DNA of 16,218 bases from Planctomycetales bacterium. GTDB lineage: Bacteria > Planctomycetota > Planctomycetia > Planctomycetales > Planctomycetaceae. The notes beneath the pieces were generated by a model. The model was not told where the DNA came from, ran no database searches, and worked only from the letters and a program-made list of their open reading frames with translations. The stretch lies in NCBI GenBank assembly GCA_020050375.1, contig JAGVKR010000160.1, positions 1 through 16,218 on the forward strand. The letters are read 5' to 3'. The translations under genes were made by a program, and so were the position numbers. This document shows, in pieces, positions 7,378 through 13,741 of the stretch. Each line of letters starts with the position of its first letter. Position 1 is the first letter of the stretch.

Positions 7378-7403
7378 ACCCCGCCGGAGTGATTCGGCGG
7401 GGT
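7378..7403 (+). terminator. Terminator-like hairpin
   Basis: A perfect 9-bp GC-rich stem (ACCCCGCCG / CGGCGGGGT) with an 8-base loop is followed by ATTTGTTTG on the plus strand, a moderately T-rich tail. It has the shape of a rho-independent terminator, but no intact plus-strand gene precedes it. It may be left over from the possible transposase relic, or may insulate the small gene at 7444. Confidence 0.55.
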
Positions 7404-7431
7404 ATTTGTTTGCGCCCGTATCTGGCTCGGG

Positions 7432-7437
7432 TATGAT
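7432..7437 (+). promoter_or_regulatory. Possible -10 box for a leaderless transcript
   Basis: TATGAT ends exactly 6 bases before the ATG at 7444, so it would occupy -12 to -7 if transcription began on the A of the start codon. A weak TTTGCG (7409-7414) lies at 17-bp spacing. The nearest Shine-Dalgarno-like sequence (GGAG, 7439-7442) is only one base from the ATG, too close to work normally. Confidence 0.3.
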
Positions 7438-7443
7438 TGGAGA

Positions 7444-7692
7444 ATGAGCGGACGACGGCAACATGCGAGAAGCGCCGGTGGCAAGCTGGATGCGCTTTAC
7501 CGATGGCAGGGGTACGGAATACTGCTCGTCGGACTCACTGTCTGGTGCATGTCTGATCCTCCGCCACAAAGTTGGCTGCCTGTCGCGTTGCTCGGTGTCG
7601 TTGCATGCACAGTCGTAATTCTCGAAATTGTGCGCGATAGACAGCGCCGACAAGCTCAACGGCACGAAAAGACGCATCCCGTTCGTCCCTGA
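7444..7692 (+). CDS. Small two-helix membrane protein, unknown function
   Basis: This is an 82-residue ORF. A basic, polar N-terminus (SGRRQHARSAGGK) is followed by two hydrophobic segments, about 22-39 (WQGYGILLVGLTVWCMS) and 44-63 (WLPVALLGVVACTVVILEIV). A very basic tail follows (RDRQRRQAQRHEKTHPVRP). By the positive-inside rule both ends would be cytoplasmic. I recognise no family. It is preceded by a hairpin and a possible -10 box. The lack of a well-spaced ribosome-binding site leaves real doubt that it is translated. A minus-strand ORF overlaps it but lacks a plausible start region. Confidence 0.45.
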   Translation: MSGRRQHARSAGGKLDALYRWQGYGILLVGLTVWCMSDPPPQSWLPVALLGVVACTVVILEIVRDRQRRQAQRHEKTHPVRP

Positions 7693-8166
7693 CCTGCGTC
7701 AAATCCACGCCCCGGCCCTGAAATGCCATCTGGCGTTCAAAATGGACTTCTATCCCCGGCGCAATGTCGTTGACACCCCTTTCACCGGTGGTATAATCAG
7801 CCATTGATCCTTCCGCTCCCTCCACCTGCTCTTCCAGCGGGCAAACCGAGTGGATCGCCTGAATGTCGGCCGGGTCTCGTCGTCCAGACAGGGTGGTCCG
7901 AAGCGGGTTTGTCGATTTTTCCCCGTGGTTCCTTTCAATCGTCGCTGGTCCATTTTGGCATCGACGGTGGAACATCACACCCTTCTGATTGCGAACCGGT
8001 CGCAGATACGGCTGTCGTGTTCCCGATTTCCTGACAAACGGGTTCACGTCTGGCCGAGGCGTGTGGACTGGAACATTCGTCGTTGTCGCGGCCGAACAGG
8101 CATGGAGCAGGGCTGAATCACCGATGGCCCGCCCCGCTCCGGCGCACCGGTACAGGAGAATGCGAG
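7693..8166. other. Non-coding stretch holding promoter and long leader of the tatA pair
   Basis: No convincing protein gene lies here. The promoter at 7770-7797 should start transcription near 7804, leaving about 363 untranslated bases before the first tatA ATG. Small complementary pairs are visible (GATCC 7806-7810 with GGATC 7852-7856; CGCT 7814-7817 with AGCG 7836-7839), and a T-run at 7916-7920 follows weak stem GACAGG/TTTGTC. I could not match it to 6S RNA, SRP RNA, RNase P RNA, tmRNA or a riboswitch class I know. Confidence 0.5.
7770..7797 (+). promoter_or_regulatory. Perfect-consensus sigma-70 promoter
   Basis: TTGACA (7770-7775), a 16-bp spacer and TATAAT (7792-7797) form an exact match to both consensus hexamers. 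TGG directly before TATAAT also gives an extended -10. Such promoters are rare and usually drive very strong transcription. The next plus-strand gene is tatA at 8167, so this either drives the tatA pair through a long leader or makes a small RNA. Confidence 0.85.
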
Positions 8167-8355
8167 ATGTTTGGAATTCATGGGTATGAACTTTTGATCG
8201 TCCTGGCCATCGTTGTCCTGCTGTTCGGCGGGACGCGAATTCCCACCATCGCCCGTTCGCTCGGCCAGAGCATCACCGAGTTCAAGCGGGGGGTGAAGGG
8301 TATCGACGAAGAGGCCGAGGGCGATGCGGAAGGCAAAAAGAAAGCGGATTCGTAA
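8167..8355 (+). CDS. tatA: Sec-independent translocase TatA/TatE-family subunit (copy 1)
   Basis: This 62-residue protein has the TatA plan. A short N-terminal strand MFGIHGYE leads into one transmembrane helix (about 8-21, LLIVLAIVVLLFGG). The hinge and amphipathic helix (TRIPTIARSLGQSITEFKRG) come next, and the charged tail ends in EGKKKADS. LLFG, the hinge proline, AR-LG and EFK are family hallmarks. TatA oligomers form the pore or membrane-thinning element of the twin-arginine pathway, which exports folded proteins from the cytoplasm. The start at 8167 is chosen because AGGAG (8154-8158) lies eight bases upstream and MFG begins the family consensus; a longer in-frame start at 8083 would add unrelated residues. 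A second TatA gene follows 61 bases later, and tatC is not in the window. Confidence 0.9.
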   Translation: MFGIHGYELLIVLAIVVLLFGGTRIPTIARSLGQSITEFKRGVKGIDEEAEGDAEGKKKADS

Positions 8356-8416
8356 GGTCGCGTCGGAAGCGCGGAGCCGCCCATCACACAGATTATTGAT
8401 CGACGGAGGTGCTGTT

Positions 8417-8707
8417 ATGTTCGGTATCGGCAATATGGAGCTGATGGTTCTGTTCGTGATCGCGCTCTTGCTGTTTGGCAAGAATCTGCCGCAGGTTGCG
8501 CGGAGCATGGGCAAGGGGATGATGGAGTTCAAGAAAGGGCTGTCCGGCATCGACGACGAGATTTACGCCGCGACGAATCGACCGGCCAGCTCTTCGTCGT
8601 CCCAGCCGCGCCCGCTTCCGATCGAAGAGCGCGAGGAAGCGACGGCTCCGAAATTCGATCCGCCTAAGTTCGAGCCGACCGACGTGCCGGCAGAAAAGCC
8701 GGCGTAG
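8417..8707 (+). CDS. Sec-independent translocase TatA-family subunit (copy 2)
   Basis: This 96-residue protein is a second TatA-type subunit in tandem with the first. It starts MFGIGNMELMVLFVIALLLF, giving the transmembrane helix, followed by the hinge GKNLPQVARSMGK and an amphipathic helix with EFKKGLSG. The tail is long, acidic and Pro/Ser-rich (PASSSSSQPRPLP, then three PKF/EPTDVPAEKPA-like segments) and was probably gained separately. A start at 8417 is supported by GGAGGT (8405-8410), six bases upstream. It could act as a TatB-like partner, but it lacks the N-terminal Glu plus the long helix of typical TatB; the family often cannot be divided by sequence alone. It is probably cotranscribed with copy 1. 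Confidence 0.88.
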   Translation: MFGIGNMELMVLFVIALLLFGKNLPQVARSMGKGMMEFKKGLSGIDDEIYAATNRPASSSSSQPRPLPIEEREEATAPKFDPPKFEPTDVPAEKPA

Positions 8708-8761
8708 AGCTTTACGAGGCCCGCAAGTTGCAATCGGCGGGACCGATCGTGAAAAGGCGCG

Positions 8762-9015
8762 GGGTGCCGGGGTCAAAGCGGGAAAGCCGGGACAACCGTT
8801 TTCGGCAGAATCGACGACCGATCATTCCTGCCAGGTGAATTGCGGGGTCGTCAAGCGTGGCCCCGCGAGGTGGCACTACAAGAACGTTGCCGCTCGTTCT
8901 ATCGCTGCGACGGGGCCACCGCTCGCCGCGTGTGCCGGCCATTCGCCGCTTCGGATCGTTTCCGCGGATGGCGGTTCACGGTGAAGCTGATTTTCTCGCT
9001 TTGACCCCGGCACCC
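8762..9015. repeat. Long-range inverted repeat, MITE-like element
   Basis: The arm 8762-8780 is exactly complementary to 8997-9015 (19 bp). After one mismatch, pairing resumes for four more bases, giving 23 of 24 across 8762-8785 and 8992-9015. A smaller nested pair lies inside: GTGGCCCC near 8856 and GGGGCCAC near 8913. About 206 bases lie between the arms and show no ORF. The form fits a non-autonomous miniature transposon or a large folded RNA. No target-site duplication was identified. Confidence 0.55.
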
Positions 9016-9081
9016 GATATTGGGCACCGGACGGGTCGGCACGAGAGAGCGGGCGGCGAAATCCGGGCCACCATCGGCCTC

Positions 9082-9110
9082 TTGAGATTTGGCCTTGGGC
9101 GGGCTAACAT
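9082..9110 (+). promoter_or_regulatory. Probable tRNA-Val promoter
   Basis: TTGAGA (9082-9087, five of six consensus bases), a 17-bp spacer and TAACAT (9105-9110, four of six) would start transcription near 9117, about 31 bases before the tRNA. Confidence 0.5.
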
Positions 9111-9147
9111 CGGAACTGGTCAGCCGGTCGCTTCGTCGAACGGCTTC

Positions 9148-9220
9148 GGGCGGCTAACTCAGTGGTTAGAGTGCGATCCTCACACGGTCGAAGTCACAGG
9201 TTCGAATCCTGTGCCGCCCA
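9148..9220 (+). tRNA. tRNA-Val (anticodon CAC)
   Basis: All arms of the cloverleaf can be folded over 73 bases: acceptor GGGCGGC/GCCGCCC, D-arm ACTC/GAGT, anticodon stem CGATC/GGTCG (one G-U pair) with loop CTCACAC, and T-arm ACAGG/CCTGT with TTCGAAT loop. Anticodon CAC reads GUG valine codons, and the discriminator base is A, as usual for tRNA-Val. The 3' CCA is not encoded. TTTTC follows immediately. It ends 9 bases before the stop of the convergent kinase gene. Confidence 0.95.
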
Positions 9221-9229
9221 TTTTCACGC

Positions 9230-10057
9230 TCATCCGGCTTTTTGAACGACCGGAGCCTGACCCTCGCCCCACGGGCGCGGTGCGTCGGCCGCGGGGGCCG
9301 TTTTGTGCTTCAAAAGCGGCAGCTTGAGAATGAACGTCGTGCCTTGCCCTACGGTGCTTTCGACACGGATTCTGCCGTGATGGGCTTCGATCACTTCCCG
9401 GGCCAGTGACAGCCCGAGTCCGGTCCCCCCCTGCCCCTGTGCGTCGGCGGTCTTGGTGGTGAAATAGGGATCGAAAATCTTGCGCAATGTCTCGGCGGGA
9501 ATCCCGCGCCCCGTGTCGCGGACAGCGATTTCCCCCGTCAGTCCGTCGCCGGCGGCGCGAACGCTCACCGTGATCTGCCCTCCGGCCTCCATTGCCTGGC
9601 GGGCGTTGACGATCAGGTTCAATAGCACCTGCTGGACCTGTGAGGCATTGACCTCCGCCACGACCGGCTGGCTGTCGAAATTCGTCTGCAGTCGCACCCG
9701 GTGAATTTTCAGGTCTTTCTCGACAAGCACCAGAACTTCACGGGCAAGCCCGATCAGATCGGTCGGTTCGCGGCGGTCGCTTCCCCGTCGGGCGTACGAG
9801 AGCATTCCCGTCGTGATCTTGCTGGCGCGCTGACCGGCGTTCAGGATTTTGTCGAGCGCCTTCTCGCGTGTCGCGTTGTCTTTGTGACGCAGGCCCAGCT
9901 TGGCGTAGTTGATGATCGTCGTCAGGATGTTGTTGAACTCGTGCGTCATGGACGACGCCAGCGTGCCGATCGTGCTCAGCTTCTGGGCCTGCAGGAGCTG
10001 CTCTTGCAGTTCCTGAATGTGGCGTTCGAGCTCGGCGCAGTCGTGGGGCGCGGTCAT
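9230..10057 (-). CDS. Soluble sensor histidine kinase (NtrB-like core)
   Basis: This 275-residue protein is made only of a histidine-kinase core. A short N-terminal coiled coil (about 9-28, ERHIQELQEQLLQAQKLSTI) leads into the HisKA dimerisation helix with phospho-acceptor H39 (MTHEFNNIL). The HATPase domain follows with the N box (NLIVNARQAM, 147-156), G1 box (DTGRGIP, 181-187), F box (FDPYFTTK, 195-202) and G2 box (GGTGLGLSLAR, 210-220). There is no transmembrane segment, PAS or receiver domain, so the signal must come from a partner protein or through the coiled coil. The family autophosphorylates H39 and passes phosphate to a response regulator; no regulator gene is nearby, so it is an orphan. 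The ATG at 10057 has a GGGA about 9 bases upstream. The gene is probably separate from the membrane-protein gene 221 bases upstream. Confidence 0.92.
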   Translation of the reverse strand: MTAPHDCAELERHIQELQEQLLQAQKLSTIGTLASSMTHEFNNILTTIINYAKLGLRHKDNATREKALDKILNAGQRASKITTGMLSYARRGSDRREPTDLIGLAREVLVLVEKDLKIHRVRLQTNFDSQPVVAEVNASQVQQVLLNLIVNARQAMEAGGQITVSVRAAGDGLTGEIAVRDTGRGIPAETLRKIFDPYFTTKTADAQGQGGTGLGLSLAREVIEAHHGRIRVESTVGQGTTFILKLPLLKHKTAPAADAPRPWGEGQAPVVQKAG

Positions 10058-10199
10058 CGCGGGAAAATCCCTTCGGTCCTTGGGGCGTCAGTCGAGAATG
10101 TGGGGAATCCTCACTCGATATCGTCCCCGCCGTCGACCCCGCTCCAGACGGCATTTCCCCGTCATTCGGTTTGATGCGAACTCCCGCCGGCAAGAACTG

Positions 10200-10216
10200 T
10201 CCCGCAAACTGCGGGA
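10200..10216. terminator. Small hairpin between two minus-strand genes
   Basis: TCCCGCA / TGCGGGA forms a perfect 7-bp stem with an AAC triloop. It sits 63 bases past the stop of the zinc-ribbon membrane protein (10279) and ahead of the kinase. There is no T-run, so intrinsic termination is uncertain. Confidence 0.35.
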
Positions 10217-10278
10217 TGTGCCCGGTCACTGGCAAACTGGGCAAACTTTTCCGTCGAGTCGTCGACGCCGCTCGCGTC

Positions 10279-10887
10279 TCATTCCGGCAAGACCGGCAGA
10301 AAGTAGTCGCGGGCCGAACGTGTCCCCAACGCGGCGACCATCACCAGCAAAGGCAGGCTCCGCAACATCACGCGTAACGTGCCCCAGACGAGGTCGGGCC
10401 ACGGCGGATTGACGCCCCACAATGCGATCTGCTGCCGCAGCGCAAAGTTGCACAACAGAAAGGCGGCGATCACGCCCCCTCCCATCGCGTACCGCGCCGC
10501 ACGCCGCGACTTGCAAAATAACCCCATCCAGACGAGCAGAAAAATCCACCAGGGATGAAATAGGATCCGCTGAAACAGGATCATCGGCCCGGCTGCAGTC
10601 CAGGAGGAGAGCCCGGCCAGAAGCTCCATGAACACGGCCAGCCCCCCCGCGAGCAGAACGATGTGGACGCTGATCGGCCGCGATCTCGGAATGGGGAATT
10701 CACGGCCGGCCGCGGCGGGGACCCACAACGTCGCCTGGCTCGCCAGTGGAACGACCGGTTTCCGGCGGATCCCTTCTTTAGCCTCGATCAATTCTCCGCA
10801 ACCGCTGCACCAGACCTGCTCGATCGACGAGTGGTGAGGAAACTCATGAAGCTTTCCGCATCCGGCACATGCGATCGCAACCGGCAT
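10279..10887 (-). CDS. Zinc-ribbon membrane protein, unknown function
   Basis: This is a 202-residue protein. An N-terminal zinc ribbon has four cysteines (C7, C10 in ACAGCGK; C27, C30 in CSGCGE). A linker rich in Pro and Arg follows, then about four hydrophobic helices (roughly 72-93, 101-124, 133-151, 172-187). Similar zinc-ribbon plus multi-helix proteins are common in Planctomycetes and have no known role. The start is a choice: the ATG at 10887 has GGGGA about 8 bases upstream and begins right at the ribbon, while an in-frame ATG at 10917 is only four bases past the gltX stop and has no ribosome-binding site. The gene lies directly behind gltX on the same strand and may be cotranscribed with it. 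Confidence 0.75.
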   Translation of the reverse strand: MPVAIACAGCGKLHEFPHHSSIEQVWCSGCGELIEAKEGIRRKPVVPLASQATLWVPAAAGREFPIPRSRPISVHIVLLAGGLAVFMELLAGLSSWTAAGPMILFQRILFHPWWIFLLVWMGLFCKSRRAARYAMGGGVIAAFLLCNFALRQQIALWGVNPPWPDLVWGTLRVMLRSLPLLVMVAALGTRSARDYFLPVLPE

Positions 10888-10921
10888 GGATGGGTTCCCC
10901 GCTGACGTCTGAACCATCAAT

Positions 10922-12475
10922 CTACACCCGCGCGAGCGCCGCATCGATGCGCGCCAACGATTTCTCTCGCCCCAGGAGAACGAGGCAGTCGTAAACCCCC
11001 GGCCCGACCGGTTGCCCGGTCGTGCTGAGCCGCAGGGCATGAATCAGTGTGCCGGTTTGCTCTCCCTTTTCTTCGCAATACGCCTGCAGCGCGGCTTCCA
11101 GCGCCGGCACGGTGAACGGGTCGACGCTTGCAAGTTGCTGGCGGAAAGCCGCCAGGTGCGCCGGCACACCCGTTTTGCGAACGCGCTTCTCGAAGTTCTT
11201 CTCGTCGACCGCATAGTCGTCGCGAAAGAAATACGCCGCCGCCAGAATGTCGCTGAAGACCTTCAGCCGCTCACCCAGGGCCACGATCACCGCCTCGACG
11301 AATTGTCGCATCTCGGCCGGGACGGGCTCGATGATCAGCTTCGCCTGCACCAGGTACGGCAGGCAGCCGGCGAGCTTTTCGTCGAGCGGCAGCTCTTTCA
11401 TCCAGTGCCCCTGGAAGCTGTACAGCTTGTCGGGATCGAAGCCGGCGGGGGCCTTCACGACGCGGTCGAGCGTGAAGTTCTCAATCAGTGTCGCCAGCGA
11501 CATGATCTCGGTCGACTCGTCGAGCGACCACCCGATCCGCCCGAGCGCGTTGAGCACGGCGGCCGGCAGATACCCGATCCGCTCGTAGTATTCGACCATC
11601 ACCGGGTCGAGCGCGGTGGTGCCAGTCAGCCCCAGTTGCGGGAAGACTTCGTCCCCCTTCTCGAACATTTTTCTGAACTGCGGATTGTTGCGGTATTGCT
11701 CGATCTTTCGCTTGCTGAGCTTCTCTTTCGATCCGGGAGCGGCGACGTAAGGGACGTGGGCGTACGTCGGGAGCACGTTGCCCAGCGCCTGATGGAGAAG
11801 TAACTGCACGGGAGTGTTCGAGAGATGCTCTTCGGCACGCACGACGTGCGTGATCTGCATGCCGGCATCGTCGATCACCGTGGCAAAATTGTAGAGCGGC
11901 GTGCCGTCTCCGCGAAGAATGACCGGGTCGGGAAGCAGCGCCGCGTCCCACTCGACCGTGCCGCGGATCTGATCGTGCAGCACGACCTTCTGATCGCGCG
12001 GCACGAGAAACCGCAGGACCCACGTCCGTCCCTCGGCAGCGTAGGCAGCCTTTTGCGAGTCGCTCAATTCGAGCGATCGGCGGATGTTGATGTAAGGGCG
12101 TTTCTCACGATCGGCCTGTTTGCGGTCGGCGTCGATTTCGTCTTTGGTGGCGTAATCGCGATACGCCCGACCGTCGGCTTCGAGTCGAGCCGCGGCCGCC
12201 TTATACAATTCGCCGCGTTGGGACTGATAGTACGGGGCATGCGGGCCGCCGACTTCCGGCCCTTCGTCCCACGTGAGCCCCAGCCAGCGAAAAGCCCGCA
12301 GAATCGGGCCGAGGGCCGCTTCCTGGTTGCGGGCCTGATCGGTGTCGTCGATCCGCAGGATGAACTGTCCGCCGTTGTGCCGCGCCCACAGCCAGTTGAA
12401 GAGCGCCGTCCGCATGCCTCCGATGTGCATGTATCCGGTGGGGCTGGGAGCGAAACGGGTACGGACTGTAGGCAT
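10922..12475 (-). CDS. gltX: Glutamate--tRNA ligase
   Basis: GluRS charges tRNA-Glu with glutamate in the cytoplasm. It is a class I synthetase: the HIGH-like motif is HIGG (17-20, in [19 protein letters not shown]) and the KMSKS-like motif is KLSKR (252-256). [14 protein letters not shown] and [15 protein letters not shown] are further family blocks. The protein is 517 residues from this start, longer than the usual 465-490. About 37 extra residues follow KLSKR, before [17 protein letters not shown]. The cysteines that bind zinc in E. coli GluRS are absent here ([12 protein letters not shown]). The ATG at 12475 begins the conserved [14 protein letters not shown]; an in-frame ATG at 12514 would add 13 residues, and neither has a clear ribosome-binding site. 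The gene is divergent from cysK. Confidence 0.92.
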   Translation of the reverse strand: MPTVRTRFAPSPTGYMHIGGMRTALFNWLWARHNGGQFILRIDDTDQARNQEAALGPILRAFRWLGLTWDEGPEVGGPHAPYYQSQRGELYKAAAARLEADGRAYRDYATKDEIDADRKQADREKRPYINIRRSLELSDSQKAAYAAEGRTWVLRFLVPRDQKVVLHDQIRGTVEWDAALLPDPVILRGDGTPLYNFATVIDDAGMQITHVVRAEEHLSNTPVQLLLHQALGNVLPTYAHVPYVAAPGSKEKLSKRKIEQYRNNPQFRKMFEKGDEVFPQLGLTGTTALDPVMVEYYERIGYLPAAVLNALGRIGWSLDESTEIMSLATLIENFTLDRVVKAPAGFDPDKLYSFQGHWMKELPLDEKLAGCLPYLVQAKLIIEPVPAEMRQFVEAVIVALGERLKVFSDILAAAYFFRDDYAVDEKNFEKRVRKTGVPAHLAAFRQQLASVDPFTVPALEAALQAYCEEKGEQTGTLIHALRLSTTGQPVGPGVYDCLVLLGREKSLARIDAALARV

Positions 12476-12527
12476 CGTGACGGCGACCGGGGGAACAATG
12501 AGTACGGGATGCATGGAACGCGCGTCG

Positions 12528-12557
12528 ATGATAGGCCCCTCCGCGAGACAGGGTCAA
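12528..12557 (-). promoter_or_regulatory. Probable gltX promoter
   Basis: On the minus strand, TTGACC (12557-12552, five of six), an 18-bp spacer and TATCAT (12533-12528, five of six) point to a start near 12521. That leaves about 46 bases before the ATG at 12475, but only about 6 before the alternative ATG at 12514, so it favours the shorter protein unless the message is nearly leaderless. Confidence 0.6.
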
Positions 12558-12570
12558 GGACCAGACGGGA

Positions 12571-12599
12571 TTGCCGATTCGTCTCGGTTTTCGGATAAT
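12571..12599 (+). promoter_or_regulatory. Probable cysK promoter
   Basis: TTGCCG (12571-12576), a 17-bp spacer and GATAAT (12594-12599, five of six) would start transcription near 12606, about 48 bases before the cysK ATG. It lies back to back with the gltX promoter. Confidence 0.5.
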
Positions 12600-12653
12600 C
12601 GCCTACGGAAATTTGACCTTCCCGTCACACCATCTTGGAAGGAGTCTCTAAGA

Positions 12654-13577
12654 ATGCCGATTTTCGAAGACAATGCCGAGTCGATCGGGCGCACACCACT
12701 CGTTCGCATCAATCACATCACTCAGGGTCTGGGAGGGACCGTTCTCGCCAAGATCGAAGGCCGCAACCCGGCCTACAGCGTCAAGTGCCGCATCGGCGCT
12801 GCGATGATCTGGGACGCCGAGAAATCGGGCAAGCTCAAGCCGGGGATGAAAGTCGTCGAGCCGACGAGCGGCAATACGGGGATCGCGCTGGCCTTCGTCT
12901 GCGCCGCCAAGGGCTATCCGCTGACGCTCACCATGCCTGAGACGATGTCGGTCGAACGCCGGCAGATGCTCAAGGCGTTCGGGGCCGAGCTGATCCTGAC
13001 CCCCGGCGCCGAGGGCATGCGGGGAGCGATTGCGAAAGCCGAAGAGCTGGCGAAGAACCCCGAGTTCTTCATGCCGCAGCAGTTCAAGAACCCCGCCAAC
13101 CCGGCGATCCATTTCAAGACGACCGGCCCCGAAATCTGGGAAGACACACAGGGGAAAATCGACATCTTCGTCTCCGGCGTCGGCACGGGAGGGACGATCA
13201 CCGGCGTCTCGCGTTTCATCAAGGGAGAAAAGAAGCACCCCTTGAAGGTCATCGCCGTCGAGCCGGCCGAAAGCGCCGTCCTCTCGGGCAAGCCGGCCGG
13301 CCGGCACAAGATTCAGGGGATCGGCGCCGGTTTCGTTCCCGACATTCTCGACCGCTCGGTGATCGACGAGATCGTGACCGTCACCGACGACGAGTCGTTC
13401 GAGATGGCCCGGCGGATCGCCAAAGAAGAAGGGATCATCTGCGGCATCAGTTGCGGCGCCGCGATGGCCGCGGCGGTCAAGGTCGCCAGCCGTCCTGAAT
13501 CGAAAGGCAAGAACATCGTCGTCGTTCTGCCGGACTCCGGCGAGCGGTATCTGTCGACGCCGCTGTTCAGCACGTGA
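12654..13577 (+). CDS. cysK: Cysteine synthase (O-acetylserine sulfhydrylase, PLP-dependent)
   Basis: It makes L-cysteine from O-acetylserine and sulfide in the cytoplasm. At 307 residues it matches CysK length (about 310-325). The PLP Schiff-base lysine is K44 in [14 protein letters not shown], where canonical CysK has NP--SVKDR. SGNTG (72-76) binds the substrate carboxylate, GTGGT (177-181) binds the phosphate, and GISCGAA (264-270) with [10 protein letters not shown] (293-302) complete the site. Cys replaces Asp after the VK at residue 45, a small departure. A start at 12654 is favoured by GGAAGGAG a few bases upstream and by MPIFEDN aligning with CysK N-termini; the frame is also open further upstream but runs through the gltX promoter region. 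It is divergent from gltX and followed by a good terminator. A cystathionine beta-synthase-like activity cannot be excluded. Confidence 0.93.
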   Translation: MPIFEDNAESIGRTPLVRINHITQGLGGTVLAKIEGRNPAYSVKCRIGAAMIWDAEKSGKLKPGMKVVEPTSGNTGIALAFVCAAKGYPLTLTMPETMSVERRQMLKAFGAELILTPGAEGMRGAIAKAEELAKNPEFFMPQQFKNPANPAIHFKTTGPEIWEDTQGKIDIFVSGVGTGGTITGVSRFIKGEKKHPLKVIAVEPAESAVLSGKPAGRHKIQGIGAGFVPDILDRSVIDEIVTVTDDESFEMARRIAKEEGIICGISCGAAMAAAVKVASRPESKGKNIVVVLPDSGERYLSTPLFST

Positions 13578-13608
13578 AAGACGCTCCGTGCCGTTGATCA
13601 CAGCGAAA

Positions 13609-13639
13609 ACAACCCGGTGTTCAATCGACGCCGGGTTGT
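13609..13639 (+). terminator. Rho-independent-type terminator after cysK
   Basis: A perfect 9-bp stem ACAACCCGG / CCGGGTTGT spans a 13-base loop, with weaker extra pairs inside (GTGTT / GACGC with wobbles). GTCGTTTCC follows. It begins 32 bases past the cysK stop and precedes the convergent aminotransferase gene. The T-tract is short. Confidence 0.65.
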
Positions 13640-13741
13640 GTCGTTTCCGCATCGAATCGCGACCCAGACTCAGCCGAAACCCCATTTTCAGGGAGTCCGT
13701 CGTGCCTGCCCCCACTTTCGATCAAGTCGAGGCGATTGCGA

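Larger units (their letters stand above)
7012..7443. other. Intergenic region with repeat copies and decayed sequence
   Basis: This 432-base gap has no intact gene. It carries two direct copies of TGCGGATACG (7174-7183 and 7201-7210), a segment resembling the C-terminus of a transposase (about 7236-7340) and a terminator-like hairpin (7378-7403), each listed separately. The mixture suggests a former mobile-element insertion point. Confidence 0.5.
8708..9147. other. Intergenic region between tatA pair and tRNA-Val
   Basis: This 440-base gap has no convincing gene. It holds a long-range inverted repeat (8762-9015) and a tRNA promoter (9082-9110), both listed separately. Confidence 0.6.

Noticed and set aside
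7806..7920. 6S RNA, SRP RNA or riboswitch in the tatA leader
   Set aside because: The short complementary pairs do not reproduce the conserved cores of those RNAs, so no class is named.
7535..8047. 170-residue minus-strand ORF across the consensus promoter
   Set aside because: It has no family resemblance or clear start signal, and its region contains a perfect plus-strand promoter.
12648..13715. 355-residue minus-strand ORF opposite cysK
   Set aside because: It mirrors the cysK frame and has shadow-type composition with no recognisable motif.
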